Part shown: positions 18,323 through 28,401 of the stretch, in pieces | How positions within the stretch are numbered: position 1 is the stretch's first letter | Layout of the letters: the number at the start of each line of letters is the position of its first letter | Assembly (NCBI GenBank): GCA_964478165.1 | Contig: CAYZGU010000011.1 | Coordinates: 177,662-241,661, forward strand | Reading direction: 5' to 3' | DNA length: 64,000 nucleotides | Source of the DNA: CAYZGU01 sp964478165 | GTDB taxonomy: Bacteria; Poribacteria; WGA-4E; JAJDTR01 | Made by a program: the position numbers and the translations under genes | The notes under the pieces: generated by a model | Seen by the model: only the letters and a program-made list of their open reading frames with translations | Databases searched by the model: none | What the model was told of the DNA's origin: nothing

Positions 18323-19189
18323 TTATTCTCCAAAATGTAGTTGATAGCGCAACAGACCGCCCGTACGGTCGAGCAAACCACCCAACTGTTTTTTTGCAGT
18401 CATCCCCAAAACGCGCTCCAACCAAGAAGTTTCCCGCTTAATACGTGCAATCTTCGGTCTACCAACGATACCGCCGAGTTGGGCTGCATGTTCAATCGCA
18501 TCAGGAAGATTTCCTAATCGGTCAACGAGCTTCCGTTCCAGTGCTTGATTGCCTGAGAAAATTCGTCCATCAGCTAAGGCGAGCACCTGATCTCGCGTTA
18601 TGCGATCGCCTCGTTTCTCAGCTATAGCTTCAACAAACTGATGATGTACATCATCAATGGTAGCCTGAAGCAGCGCTTGCTCCTCCACACTGAGATTCCG
18701 TATCGGCGAACCGGTGTCCTTAAACTGACCGCTCTTGACAACCTGTTGCTCTATGCCGACCTTGTCATAGAGTCCCTTAACTTTCATGAACTGCATAATA
18801 ACGCCTATGCTTCCGGTTAAGGTGCCAGGGTTCGCAAATATCGGGTCGGCTGCACACGCGATGTAGTACCCACCGGACATTGCCATCCCACCCAACGACG
18901 CAACCACCGGCTTCCTCAGTTTACTGAGTTCACTATAGATCTCCTGAACTGGTGCGACGCCACCACCCACCGAGTCAACCCGTATAACAATTGCTTTGAC
19001 GCTTCCGTTGTCGCGATATCGATGTATCTGCTCAATGACTGCGTCCGATCTTGAAATTTGCCCGACGATGTCGATGACTGCAACCTTATCTCCAATTGGG
19101 TCGACATTTACTACCGCTCGCACTACCAACACGAGAAGTAAAACACCCAAAATGGCAATGAAAAAATTGAGGAATCGCTTTCGTTTCAT
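18323..19189 (-). CDS. sppA: Signal peptide peptidase SppA, short (36K) type
   Basis: 288 residues with an N-terminal membrane anchor at about 7-27 (FLNFFIAILGVLLLVLVV). SppA cuts signal peptides left in the membrane after secretion, using a Ser/Lys dyad. The nucleophile is Ser105 in GGMAMSGGYYIA; the general base is Lys157 in SGQFKDTGSP. Their spacing of 52 residues equals that of the Bacillus enzyme. Further conserved parts are the oxyanion-side RVDSVGGGV and ADGRIFSGNQA. This is the short form that assembles as an octamer rather than the ~600-residue duplicated E. coli form. It is followed on the same strand by nothing closer than 220 bases, and preceded by the sugar transferase gene with a 21-base spacer, so it may be cotranscribed with the polysaccharide genes. 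Confidence 0.92.
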   Translation of the reverse strand: MKRKRFLNFFIAILGVLLLVLVVRAVVNVDPIGDKVAVIDIVGQISRSDAVIEQIHRYRDNGSVKAIVIRVDSVGGGVAPVQEIYSELSKLRKPVVASLGGMAMSGGYYIACAADPIFANPGTLTGSIGVIMQFMKVKGLYDKVGIEQQVVKSGQFKDTGSPIRNLSVEEQALLQATIDDVHHQFVEAIAEKRGDRITRDQVLALADGRIFSGNQALERKLVDRLGNLPDAIEHAAQLGGIVGRPKIARIKRETSWLERVLGMTAKKQLGGLLDRTGGLLRYQLHFGE

Positions 19190-19210
19190 ATCGGCATCAA
19201 CCGCTAAACA

Positions 19211-19897
19211 TCAGACAATTGTTTCCTTACGAATAGGGAGAATCACTACCACGCTCTTCACAAGCCACACCAAATCGACCAGAACACTGCGTGTCTCTAT
19301 ATAGCGCAGATCAATTTCTAGCTTTCGCGGCATCAACTCAGTGATGTAGTAGTGCTCAGGATCTGCTTGCCCTTTCAGTTTTTCTTCTTCATCTCGGTTT
19401 GCAAGCTGTGCAGGGCCAGTAATCCCCGGCCGCACTCCGAGAACTTGCTTTTGATCATCAGTGTAGTACTGAACATATACAGGGGATTCAGGACGAGGAC
19501 CAACGATGCTCATGTCCCCCTTGATTACATTAAGAAATTGCGGAATCTCATCACATTTCGTCCAACGCAGGAAATGCCCCAGCTTAGTAATTCGCACATC
19601 CTCATACGTTGTCAAACTCTTTCCGACCAACTCACCGTCCATGATCATGGTCCGAAATTTGTACATCTCAAAAATACGCCCACCACGTCCTACACGCTTG
19701 GCTCTATAGATAGCCGGACCGGGAGATTGTAAGCGGGCCAATAACGCACACAAGGTGAACAACGGTGCAAGCAGAATCAGGCCAAACACTGCGCACAGAA
19801 GATCCAGCATTCGTTTTAATACATTTCTGGAGCCACGGAAACTGCAGTTATGCAGATCTGTGATTACGTCAGGATTTTCCCATTGCTGGCTTTTCAT
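19211..19897 (-). CDS. Undecaprenyl-phosphate sugar-1-phosphate transferase (bacterial sugar transferase)
   Basis: About 228 residues. One hydrophobic segment (MLDLLCAVFGLILLAPLFTL) precedes the cytosolic catalytic domain, with IYRAKRVGRGGRIFEMYKFR, the catalytic-site DEIPQFLNVIKGDMSIVGPR, and a C-terminal RYIETRS. It is the short monotopic PglC-like form without the N-terminal four-helix domain of WcaJ. It transfers a sugar-1-phosphate to undecaprenyl phosphate, the first membrane step of polysaccharide or glycan synthesis. The frame is open up to 19957, but a start there would overlap the upstream gene by 89 bases; the ATG at 19897 overlaps by 29 bases and is preferred. The upstream CapD-like dehydratase could provide its UDP-sugar substrate. 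Confidence 0.88.
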   Translation of the reverse strand: MKSQQWENPDVITDLHNCSFRGSRNVLKRMLDLLCAVFGLILLAPLFTLCALLARLQSPGPAIYRAKRVGRGGRIFEMYKFRTMIMDGELVGKSLTTYEDVRITKLGHFLRWTKCDEIPQFLNVIKGDMSIVGPRPESPVYVQYYTDDQKQVLGVRPGITGPAQLANRDEEEKLKGQADPEHYYITELMPRKLEIDLRYIETRSVLVDLVWLVKSVVVILPIRKETIV

Positions 19898-21878
19898 TCG
19901 ATTTTCGACCGATCGGCAGGTCGATGACTCGTGGTTCAGACTGCCTCGGACCAACATCGGTTATCTGGTCGATAAACGTCCTATTTGGTTTGTACGTCGG
20001 AACAATTTCCTGAAGTTTGGCGATGATGCCTTCGGTATCCAGACGATCTGCCAATTCTTCGAGTGTATCAATCTGAGAAAGCAATTCCGTTTCTTCAATG
20101 GTCTCCAATTGTCCAACGAAGATTCGTTGGTGCTTCGTTGCAGTAACTCCTTCTTTGGGAGTTAGAAGCTCTTCATACAATTTCTCCCCTGGCTCCATCC
20201 CCGTGAATTCAATCTTAATGTCTTGATCCACCTCAAGCCCAGACAACCTAATCAAATCCCGCGCCAGGTCAAAAATTTTGATTGGTTCACCCATGTCTAA
20301 GATGAAAATCTGGCCGGCATTACCCATGGCTCTTGCCTGGATTAGTAATTGTACAGCTTCAGGGATTGTCATGAAGAACCGTGTAACGTCACGGTGAGTG
20401 ACGGTAACAGGCCCTCCCCTCGCGATTTGACGCTTGAAGTGCGGTAGAACACTACCACGACTATCTATCACGTTACCAAAGCGAACCGCAATGAAATCGG
20501 TTCCATTCCACTCGGCTTTGCTTTGAATCAATTTCTCGGTAACACGCTTCGAAGCCCCCATGACACTTGTTGGATTGACAGCTTTATCTGATGAAACAAG
20601 GATAAAAGCTTGAACATGGTGTTTAATCGCGGCATCGATGAGGCTTTTGGTACCTAAGATATTGTTTTTCACGGCTTCGTCGGGATGCGTTTCCATGAAC
20701 TTAACATGTTTATGAGCTGCAGCGTGAAAAATGATATGCGGTCGATATTTTTGCATTATCAAATCGATTTTCGAACGGTCTCGAATATCACCAACGACTA
20801 CTGGACGATTCAAATCGGGTTCAGATTCACTTAGTTCAATATCGATATGATACAAGCTATTTTCACCCCGGCCAACGAGAATAAGCATCTCAGGGTCAAA
20901 CTTTGCTACTTGGCGACACAGCTCCGAACCGATTGAACCACCAGCGCCAGTCACCATAACCCGCTTGCCGCATAAATATTTCGAAACCTCTGCCAGATCA
21001 ACAGAAGAAGTCGAACGATTGAGTAAATCTTCCACACGAACATCACGGATCTGGCTAATGCTCACGTGGCCGTCAAGAATCGCATGGATACTGGGAACAA
21101 TTTTGATTTTGCACCCTTTGTATTCATGTTCGCGGACTATTTCACGCACTTTACCCCCGGACGCCGATGGCATTGCGATAACAATTTCATCAATCTGTCG
21201 CTTGCGTACAATATAAGCCAATTCGCGTGTTGTGCCAACTACTTCAAGCCCTTGAATACTCTTTCCCACTTTCTCACGATCGTCATCTATAAACCCAACT
21301 GGTAGATATCCCTTTTCTGGATGATTGCGAATTTCTCGCAGTACGCCGATTCCCGCTTCTCCGGCTCCCACAATCAACACTTTGGTCCAAGGTGTTGCAA
21401 CCTGTTTTCGCTTACACTCCTCTGCGATACGCCAGGAGAATCTCGTCAACCCAATGACAACAACGTTATACAAACCATCTATCGCAAACAGCAAACACGA
21501 ATGAAGAAGGTGCCCAGAGTATTCGATAATTTGAGAAAAATGCGCGGCATACAGAACCAGTATGAGCACGACAGTACCGCACATCGTCGCACCAATAATA
21601 GAGAGGGACTCTCGCACACTCGCGTACCGCCACACGGGCTTATATAATCTAAAACCAAAGAATGCGCCCAAACGAACGGCAGTAATAACAGAAGCGATGA
21701 TTAAGAAAGTATTCCCCAGTCTTTGAGGTTCCCAATCTGGCCGCCACGCTATAGATCCGAGCAAATCGACGCCCAATGAGATACATGTATAGTAGGCCAC
21801 CGAAAAAGCGAGGTTAATTAGGAAAACATCTGCAACAACGGAGATTATTAATTTTGTTTGGGATTTTGACATGTTCAA
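19869..21878 (-). CDS. CapD/WbpM-like nucleotide-sugar 4,6-dehydratase (membrane-bound)
   Basis: 669 residues. About four transmembrane helices in the first ~140 residues are followed by a CoA-binding/Rossmann-like domain (VLIVGAGEAGIGVLREI) and then the SDR dehydratase domain starting around residue 310 with VMVTGAGGSIGSELCRQV. The usual SDR YxxxK is replaced by MGASKR, as is normal for the WbpM/PglF/FlaA1 group. TRFFMTIPEAVQL and MGEPIKIFDLARDLI are also typical. The family dehydrates UDP-GlcNAc to a 4-keto-6-deoxy sugar for surface polysaccharides. The 3' end overlaps the sugar-transferase gene, so the two are coupled and probably sequential in one pathway. The product sugar is not deducible. 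Confidence 0.92.
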   Translation of the reverse strand: MNMSKSQTKLIISVVADVFLINLAFSVAYYTCISLGVDLLGSIAWRPDWEPQRLGNTFLIIASVITAVRLGAFFGFRLYKPVWRYASVRESLSIIGATMCGTVVLILVLYAAHFSQIIEYSGHLLHSCLLFAIDGLYNVVVIGLTRFSWRIAEECKRKQVATPWTKVLIVGAGEAGIGVLREIRNHPEKGYLPVGFIDDDREKVGKSIQGLEVVGTTRELAYIVRKRQIDEIVIAMPSASGGKVREIVREHEYKGCKIKIVPSIHAILDGHVSISQIRDVRVEDLLNRSTSSVDLAEVSKYLCGKRVMVTGAGGSIGSELCRQVAKFDPEMLILVGRGENSLYHIDIELSESEPDLNRPVVVGDIRDRSKIDLIMQKYRPHIIFHAAAHKHVKFMETHPDEAVKNNILGTKSLIDAAIKHHVQAFILVSSDKAVNPTSVMGASKRVTEKLIQSKAEWNGTDFIAVRFGNVIDSRGSVLPHFKRQIARGGPVTVTHRDVTRFFMTIPEAVQLLIQARAMGNAGQIFILDMGEPIKIFDLARDLIRLSGLEVDQDIKIEFTGMEPGEKLYEELLTPKEGVTATKHQRIFVGQLETIEETELLSQIDTLEELADRLDTEGIIAKLQEIVPTYKPNRTFIDQITDVGPRQSEPRVIDLPIGRKSNEKPAMGKS

Positions 21879-22125
21879 TCCTTGATAACAACTATACTGG
21901 GTAACATCTGTTTACCCGCATTCCACCTCATTCTCAAGTATAGACTCGGATTATATACAGAAATAGGTGGGGCACACGGTCGTCTAACACGTTCGGCCTA
22001 GCTGGTTAATCCCCGAGAAAACGAAATTCTTCGCTCATTAACGAATTTAGATGATGCATGACGGACACGGCAGCGACCACTATTCTCATGTGCCACTTTT
22101 TCGCGCAACAAGTTTATCAGATACA

Positions 22126-23304
22126 TCATCTGCAAATGTGAGCATAAACGGCTTCTAGTTGTTTCACCAGCACAGTCCAGCTATACTTTTCCTCGACGAG
22201 TCGCCTGCCAGCCGTTCCCACTGACCGACGAAAATTCTTCGATTCAATCAAGTTAAGAATGTGATTCGCAAATGCCTCGGGGTCGTCTGCGACTAGTAAA
22301 TCTTGTCCAACTTTCGCGTCCAATCCAAGAGCACCGAGCGAAGAAGTCACTACCGGTACACCCATTGCCATTGCTTCCAGATTTTTCGCTTGCAAACCCG
22401 AGCCAGCACGCATCGGTGAAACAAAGACTGCGGCTTCATCAAAATAGGGGCGTGTTTCAGGTACATGGCCGGTGACTACAACATTCTGATGACCCACAAG
22501 CCGGCGAATCTGTTCAGGTGGATCGTTTCCCACAATGCAAAAGATTGTCTCAGGCTGTATCGATAGAATTAGCGGGAAAATCTGATTATGAAAATATAAC
22601 GCAGCATCCCAGTTTGGGAAGTAGTTCATCGTACCCGTGAAAAGCAGGTGTGGACGATGCTCGGCCTGCCTTGGCTGAAAATAATCCGGGTCGACCCCCA
22701 TTGGCACAACTGATAACCTCAAGTTGGCGTCCCGTTGGAGCAGATAGTCCCGATCCAGCGAGGCTGTCACAGTGCCCCAATCAAAAGAACGCATGATGTC
22801 GACTTCATAACGACGAACTCGCGCAGCTTCCAGTTTCACGAGTGGGCGCTTCAGGCTACGATCTAGACCGGCACGACGACTTAAGTTAAGCGCAAGAGAA
22901 TCACAAAGATCTAACATCTTTGGCACCCCTTGAAAGTCAGAAACATATTGGCCCATCCGAAAAAGCTGCGCGTGAATCAAATCATAGCTGTCCCGCTCTA
23001 GGAGTTGGTTAATCGCCCGCTGCATCTCAGGAACAAACCAATAGTGAACTTGTAGGGGAAGACTGGAAAAGCAATGCAGCAGCGAGTTCAACCGCGCTTT
23101 GCCATGATGAAAACGAACCCACTCGACTCGGTCGCAGAAAGGCTCCAAGTCCTTGACATAGCTCAGCTCCTGGTCCGATTCAACAAACGACGCTAGAGTA
23201 ATAGAATGGCGTTGGGCAAGTTGTTTAACGAAGTGGTATGTACGGATTCGATCTCCCCGATGGGGCGGGTACGGAAACCTAAGGCTTAAAAATAGGATCT
23301 TCAT
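22126..23304 (-). CDS. Glycosyltransferase, GT4-like (TIGR03087-type sugar transferase)
   Basis: About 392 residues from the ATG at 23304. The frame opens at TTG 23319, but MKILFLSLRFPYPPHRGDR is the normal family N-terminus. That N-terminus, a following QLAQRHSITLASFV, and the C-terminal GT-B nucleotide site PMRAGSGLQAKNLEAMAMG with the conserved Glu fit the PEP-CTERM/exosortase-associated Stp1 group of GT4 glycosyltransferases. No exosortase or PEP-CTERM gene is visible in the window, so the resemblance need not imply that system. It presumably adds a sugar during polysaccharide assembly on the cytoplasmic face, working with the cluster downstream of it. The acceptor and donor are unknown. 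Confidence 0.85.
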   Translation of the reverse strand: MKILFLSLRFPYPPHRGDRIRTYHFVKQLAQRHSITLASFVESDQELSYVKDLEPFCDRVEWVRFHHGKARLNSLLHCFSSLPLQVHYWFVPEMQRAINQLLERDSYDLIHAQLFRMGQYVSDFQGVPKMLDLCDSLALNLSRRAGLDRSLKRPLVKLEAARVRRYEVDIMRSFDWGTVTASLDRDYLLQRDANLRLSVVPMGVDPDYFQPRQAEHRPHLLFTGTMNYFPNWDAALYFHNQIFPLILSIQPETIFCIVGNDPPEQIRRLVGHQNVVVTGHVPETRPYFDEAAVFVSPMRAGSGLQAKNLEAMAMGVPVVTSSLGALGLDAKVGQDLLVADDPEAFANHILNLIESKNFRRSVGTAGRRLVEEKYSWTVLVKQLEAVYAHICR

Positions 23305-23369
23305 TCTCGGAAGGTGCAATGTAAAACGTGAATGTTTCCACCCCTTACATTTTACATACCATTAACCGC

Positions 23370-23561
23370 CTAGTTTGTGGGAAGCTCAGCTTCGTCAATG
23401 AGCATTACGGGAATGCCATCGCGAATGAGATACCGACGTTGACATTCGCCGACGCAGATAAGCTTCTGACTCTCTCGATCGTATTCAATCTCACTTTTGC
23501 AGGCCGGGCAAGCGAGAATTTCGAGCAATTCTTGACTAATTATCTCTTCCTGTGATTCCAC
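23370..23561 (-). CDS. Trm112-like small zinc protein (UPF0434)
   Basis: 63 residues. LLEILACPACKSEIEYD and a further Cys in LICVGECQRRY, then IRDGIPVMLIDEA, are the Trm112p-like fold (YcaR family); CPAC and the later Cys bind zinc in many members. In eukaryotes Trm112 activates methyltransferases; the bacterial role is uncertain. The open frame extends up to 23663, but that would give an unusual 34-residue extension. A GTG at 23561 with GGAGGGG just upstream gives the normal family length and is chosen. It lies between secA and the glycosyltransferase gene on the same strand. Only three of four typical cysteines are seen. Confidence 0.8.
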   Translation of the reverse strand: MESQEEIISQELLEILACPACKSEIEYDRESQKLICVGECQRRYLIRDGIPVMLIDEAELPTN

Positions 23562-23828
23562 TGTCCCCTCCAAAATCACCTCACGGTAGATGTTATACCA
23601 ATCCCGAAAAACAGTCAAGAACAATTTTCCAGCTGGATTGGTAATCCAAGATGAATAGCTCACCTACACTCACAAGCCTATCAGATCGCTTTGATAACGA
23701 TAAACGACCACAGCTTTTCGAAAGGCTTCCTGGTAGAGTAGCTCCAACTCCAAGGCAGTCACTATTGACCAGGGTCGACTATACTCAGACTGCCTGCTCT
23801 GACAGCTGCCTTTGGACTATGATTCACC

Positions 23829-26534
23829 TTATTTCCCATGACACTTTTTATATTTCTTTCCACTCCCGCAAGGGCACAGATCGTTTCGACCAACCTTGGA
23901 GAGCCCACCCGTTGCTTCCTGCGTGGCAAATTCCGCCGCGGCAGATGCATCTACCCCATGCTGACTCGACGGAGGCCTTCGCCTGCGTGGTGCAACAGGT
24001 TTTCGGTCGGTCCGCTGGGGTGTCGCACGCCTTGGCGATTCCGTGTCAAGACGTGCTTTGAAGATGTATTCACTAGTCTCTTCCTCAATACGCTGATACA
24101 TTGCCTCGAAAACACCAAAGGCTTCATTCTTAAAGACAACTATCGGATCTTTGCCTCCATAACCACGCAGGTGGATTCCCTCTTCAATATAATCTATATT
24201 ATGCAAATGATCCTTCCAGTGGCTGTCAATTCGATCTAGAAGAAGTAGGCGCTCTAGCGTGCGCATCGCTTCTAGGCCCATTTCACCTTCACGCTGCGTG
24301 TAAGCTTCACGTAACGCTGTTATGAGTTGCAGCCTAAGATCTGGCTGACTCATCTTCTCCGGCCTGGCAGTCCAGGTTGTGACGTCAATTGGGAAGGTTT
24401 GGGTAAACCACTTCTTGAAACTATCGAACTCCTCGTCGCCTTCAGAACCTACTTCAGATAAATCCTCGAGGCGATCGTCTATCAAATTTTCAATCATCTC
24501 CCAAATTGTTTCTTTGAGATTTTCACCTTCGAGAATACTATCGCGTAAATCGTAGATGGTTTGACGTTGCGTGTTCATTACATCATCAAATTTGAGGACA
24601 TTCTTTCGCATTTCAAAATGTCTTTCTTCCACCCGTCTTTGCGCTTTTTCAATAGCTTTTGTCACCCAAGGATGTTCAATCGGAATGTCTTCCTCCATGC
24701 CAACCCGGTCCATCATGCCCGAAAGCCTCTCAGATCCAAATTTTCGCATAAGATCGTCTTCCAAAGATAGATAGAACCGAGACGAACCGACATCCCCCTG
24801 GCGTCCGGAACGGCCGCGTAATTGGTTGTCAATCCGTCGTGAGTCATGCCGCTCCGTACCCAGAATGTGCAATCCACCAGCCTCTAGAACTCGCTCGCGA
24901 TTCGCATCACAGATTTCTTCAGCTTCCTCATAGGCCCTTTTCCACTCTTCCCCATCCTCCTCGATAGCGTCAGCATCAATCTTCTTTTTACGGAGAATTT
25001 CTTTTAGCATCCCATCAGGATTTCCACCAAGCAAAATGTCGACCCCACGTCCGGCCATATTGGTGGCGATTGTCACAGCTCCGGGCGTACCCGCCTGAGC
25101 AATAATCTCTGCTTCACGAGCATGTTCTTTGGCATTCAAAACCTGATGTCGGATATCCCGATGCTTCGTCTTCAACATCTTACTCAACTTCTCCGATTTT
25201 TCAATGGAAACGGTCCCTACCAGCGCCGGACGCCCTTTCCCATGTTGCTCAACAATATCATTAATAATCGCTCGATATTTCGCTTCCTCGGTTTTGTAGA
25301 TCTGATCTGGATAATCCTCGCGGGACATGGGTTCATTTGTCGGAACAACTACAACATCCAACTTGTAAATGTGACCAAATTCCGCCGATTCAGTCTCAGC
25401 CGTACCTGTCATTCCTGCCAGCTTCTCATACATGCGGAAAAAATTCTGATAAGTAACACTTGCGCCAGTCTGGCTCTCCTGAACTATGCGGACTCGCTCC
25501 TTAGCCTCGATAGCTTGATGAAGGCCTTCGCTCAGGCGCCTTCCAGGTTGCTTTCGACCCGTGAATTCATCAACAAGAACAACCTCGCCATGATCAACGA
25601 GATAGTCTACATCACGCTGGTAAAGCTGATGAGCAATCAACGATTGATTCACATGGTGTACCAATTCCATATTCGTATGATCGTAAAGATCTGTTATACC
25701 GAGGAGGCGCTCCATCTCCTCAACGCCCTCATCAGTGAGTGCGACCGAACCACGCTTACTACTCTTGTCATCAATCTCATAATGCCGATCCAGATGAAGT
25801 CGGACAACTGCGCGGTTAATTTTGGCATACAGCTCGACGGGTTCACCGTAGGGCTCCGAGATAATTAAGGGTACACGGGCCTCATCGACCAAGATGCTGT
25901 CAACCTCATCAAGAATTGCGTAGTGATGTCCCCGCTGTACTTTCACATCTAGGTGCGACGCTTTGTTGTCCCATAGGTAATCAAAACCATATTCACTGTG
26001 AACACCATAGGTGACATCTGCTTTGTATCCAAGCTTTTTCTCTTCGTGGGGCATCATGCTGATTGTCAATCCGACCGATAAGCCGAGAAAATTGTAGACC
26101 TTTCCCATCCATTCAGCGTCACGCCTTGCGAGATAATCGTTGACAGTTGCCACGTGGACACCGCTGCCTACAAGTGCGTTCAGATAAACAGCAAGGGTTG
26201 AAGTTAAGGTCTTCCCTTCACCAGTTTTCATTTCGGCAATACAACCTTGGTGAAGTACTGCACCACCCATAATCTGAACGTCATAGTGACGTTGTCCCAG
26301 CGTCCTCACAGCTGCCTCTCGTACAACTGCGAATGCATCAGGAAGAAGATCGTCAAGATTCGCACCAGCATCCAATTTCTCGCGAAACTCAGCCGTCTTT
26401 GACTGAAGTTGAGCATCAGACAAACATTTCAATTCAGACTCTCGTTGATTGACCGCATCGATGATCGGCCGAAAATGTTTGAAATCCCTATCCTGTTTAC
26501 TGCCGAGAAACTTGGTCAACACCCTTTGAAACAT
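23829..26534 (-). CDS. secA: Preprotein translocase ATPase SecA
   Basis: 901 residues, full length. SecA drives secretory proteins through SecYEG with ATP. Walker A is TGEGKT (104-109), preceded by QIMGGAVLHQGCIAEMK; the DEAD-like site is LDEVDSILVDEAR. The preprotein-binding and helical wing/scaffold domains follow. NMAGRGVDILLGGNPDG and GRSGRQGDVGSSRFYLSLED are the second ATPase domain motifs. The C-terminus ends in DLCPCGSGKKYKKCHGK, whose Cys887, Cys889, Cys898 and His899 form the zinc site that binds SecB or membrane lipids. The start at ATG 26534 follows GAGAGGG. The upstream membrane protein gene ends 158 bases away, so coexpression is possible. Confidence 0.97.
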   Translation of the reverse strand: MFQRVLTKFLGSKQDRDFKHFRPIIDAVNQRESELKCLSDAQLQSKTAEFREKLDAGANLDDLLPDAFAVVREAAVRTLGQRHYDVQIMGGAVLHQGCIAEMKTGEGKTLTSTLAVYLNALVGSGVHVATVNDYLARRDAEWMGKVYNFLGLSVGLTISMMPHEEKKLGYKADVTYGVHSEYGFDYLWDNKASHLDVKVQRGHHYAILDEVDSILVDEARVPLIISEPYGEPVELYAKINRAVVRLHLDRHYEIDDKSSKRGSVALTDEGVEEMERLLGITDLYDHTNMELVHHVNQSLIAHQLYQRDVDYLVDHGEVVLVDEFTGRKQPGRRLSEGLHQAIEAKERVRIVQESQTGASVTYQNFFRMYEKLAGMTGTAETESAEFGHIYKLDVVVVPTNEPMSREDYPDQIYKTEEAKYRAIINDIVEQHGKGRPALVGTVSIEKSEKLSKMLKTKHRDIRHQVLNAKEHAREAEIIAQAGTPGAVTIATNMAGRGVDILLGGNPDGMLKEILRKKKIDADAIEEDGEEWKRAYEEAEEICDANRERVLEAGGLHILGTERHDSRRIDNQLRGRSGRQGDVGSSRFYLSLEDDLMRKFGSERLSGMMDRVGMEEDIPIEHPWVTKAIEKAQRRVEERHFEMRKNVLKFDDVMNTQRQTIYDLRDSILEGENLKETIWEMIENLIDDRLEDLSEVGSEGDEEFDSFKKWFTQTFPIDVTTWTARPEKMSQPDLRLQLITALREAYTQREGEMGLEAMRTLERLLLLDRIDSHWKDHLHNIDYIEEGIHLRGYGGKDPIVVFKNEAFGVFEAMYQRIEEETSEYIFKARLDTESPRRATPQRTDRKPVAPRRRRPPSSQHGVDASAAAEFATQEATGGLSKVGRNDLCPCGSGKKYKKCHGK

Positions 26535-26692
26535 TTTGTATCAACCCTCTCGATTTTCATGGCTATCTCGGGCGATGCATAAGGGATAAATCACAAGGCG
26601 GTCAGCTCCGTATATCAATCCCCCATTTACCTTGTAATTTCGCAGAAGAAAAAGCTGAATCGTGTCACAAACTTGGTTAACGCGTAATTCCA

Positions 26693-27910
26693 TCACTTGG
26701 TTGCACCATCTTCAGACGTTTCCCCAGGCAGATCGTCAGGATTTTCAGATTCGTTCTCTTCTGTGTTCTCTCGGAACATCGTCTCCCCAGGGAGGAAGTC
26801 ATTCTCCACTCCAGAGTCCAACAAATTGTCTCCGCCAACCCTTCTTCGCAGAATACTATAGATTACTGTGTTCCCAGCAGACGCAATTGAAAAAAGATAA
26901 GCAACAACTAATCCCATAATGCACAAAAAGGATAACATAAGGAAAATGGATGATAGCGTCATGAAAAAGATATCAAATCGTGAAAGCTGGACAGCTAGAA
27001 AATCAGATGGCATGACTGTATCAAAGACTCCAGATCTATCAATTAGAGGCAATGCGCCTATTGCTTCAACAATGCTTCCGAGCCATGAATTCGCGTGTTC
27101 CATGAAGTATATCACGTCTCTGGGCACAAGATTTCGAACTGGTAACATCACAATTGTAAATCCAATCAGGCATCCCGCCCCCCAAATCGGCACGCAAATA
27201 AGTTTTAGACCAAACAAGAGAATTTCGTACAGTGCCATCCGCCATGGTTGATGCCATATGATAGAAATATGCTGCCATACGGTTTCAAACGCGTCGGCGT
27301 CAGCAGCAGCGACAATGGCGGGTACAAGAAAAAGACTCACGGCTAAAGTCAGAAGCAAAAAAACCATTAGTAATCCAAGGACGAAGGCAACAGGCATCAA
27401 CAGCGAAGCACACATAACGACAACCTTTCCAATCCAAGGAATCTTCCCAACTAAACCGATGCCAATTGGCACTAGCATGCAAAGGAGGAGAAGCAAAATA
27501 AGTCCCACAAACGCGCCAAATACCCCCTTCCAGTGCTTCTTAAAGAACGACACAGAATCCCTTATGGAAAAAAAGCTGTCTCCCCGTAATTGCTGTATGG
27601 TTATCTTGGACACCATTGTGCTTGTGGAAAAGAAGATTAAGAAAAACACAAACAATCCAAGCCACATTGCACCTACAGTAATTGGTTTCAACCCGTAATC
27701 AACAATGGGACAAATTGGCAACAGTGCGTACGTGTTCCAGAATTCTCCCACTGCTTGTCCGCCAGCAATTATCAAACTAAGATAAACTAGAACTTCATAA
27801 ATGAGATACGCAACCACAAGTCCGAAGAAATGAACAGACATTTTTTTTGCACTAAACCCATACCGCCCGGCTCGCAAAACATCACGGAAATCAAAATGCA
27901 GTTCGTTCAT
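26693..27910 (-). CDS. Polytopic membrane protein of unknown function
   Basis: 405 residues with about six to eight hydrophobic segments, the first at residues ~28-50, others around 80-100, 135-165, 170-210 and 320-350. The N-terminus MNELHFDFRDVLRAGRYGF is amphipathic and cytoplasmic. The last ~45 residues form an acidic hydrophilic tail with two copies of PGET (FLPGETMF and DLPGETSE). No catalytic motif or known family is recognised. The position just before secA might suggest a link to secretion, but the 158-base spacer is not tight. The start at ATG 27910 follows AAGGAGC. Not recognised; a real gene judging by length, hydrophobic pattern and start signals. Confidence 0.8.
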   Translation of the reverse strand: MNELHFDFRDVLRAGRYGFSAKKMSVHFFGLVVAYLIYEVLVYLSLIIAGGQAVGEFWNTYALLPICPIVDYGLKPITVGAMWLGLFVFFLIFFSTSTMVSKITIQQLRGDSFFSIRDSVSFFKKHWKGVFGAFVGLILLLLLCMLVPIGIGLVGKIPWIGKVVVMCASLLMPVAFVLGLLMVFLLLTLAVSLFLVPAIVAAADADAFETVWQHISIIWHQPWRMALYEILLFGLKLICVPIWGAGCLIGFTIVMLPVRNLVPRDVIYFMEHANSWLGSIVEAIGALPLIDRSGVFDTVMPSDFLAVQLSRFDIFFMTLSSIFLMLSFLCIMGLVVAYLFSIASAGNTVIYSILRRRVGGDNLLDSGVENDFLPGETMFRENTEENESENPDDLPGETSEDGATK

Positions 27911-28401
27911 TTGTTTGCTCCTTATGCCCCGTCTTTACGACCGTTGTGATGCAATCACTTTCGCAGAATTATGATGTAACTTTCTAGCTGAGAAAACCAC
28001 TGAAATCTGGAAAGGGAGTAATGATACAACAATTGCCACTCGCTGTCAACAGCACCTTAGTACGTCAGTTTTTTCGCCGTCCAGACGGGGCAAACACCCA
28101 CTTTGAAATCCGTGGCGTTGTCCGATTCAACGTCCGTTCGAAATGCAAATGGGACTCAACTCAATTTTCAGGCATCATGTACAAAACTAGAGACAAATCG
28201 AGTAGCCTAGGGCTGCTATAACATCTTTCTGAGAAATCGGCGCTTTCTCGCTCCTTTCATGGCCCTGAATTGAAGCAATCTGCGACAACTTAGAACAGGT
28301 CGAACTGGCTCATGAAAATCACGCTTCGTCTCAGTAAAACGATGACGCAAATCATACAATTTCGTCAAAGGGGACGCCGCACCTCCAAATCCATATACTA
28401 T
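27911..28401. other. Intergenic region upstream of the membrane protein gene
   Basis: About 490 bases. A 66-codon plus-strand frame (28021-28221) has a good upstream GGGAG but no protein family character, and I do not accept it as a gene. No promoter good enough to name. Confidence 0.35.

Noticed and set aside
22126..23304. Exosortase/PEP-CTERM system suggested by the TIGR03087-like glycosyltransferase
   Set aside because: No exosortase, PEP-CTERM substrate or associated histidine kinase appears in the window.
28021..28221. 66-codon frame with GGGAG upstream
   Set aside because: No motif or family and located in a spacer with no promoter; a chance frame is more likely.
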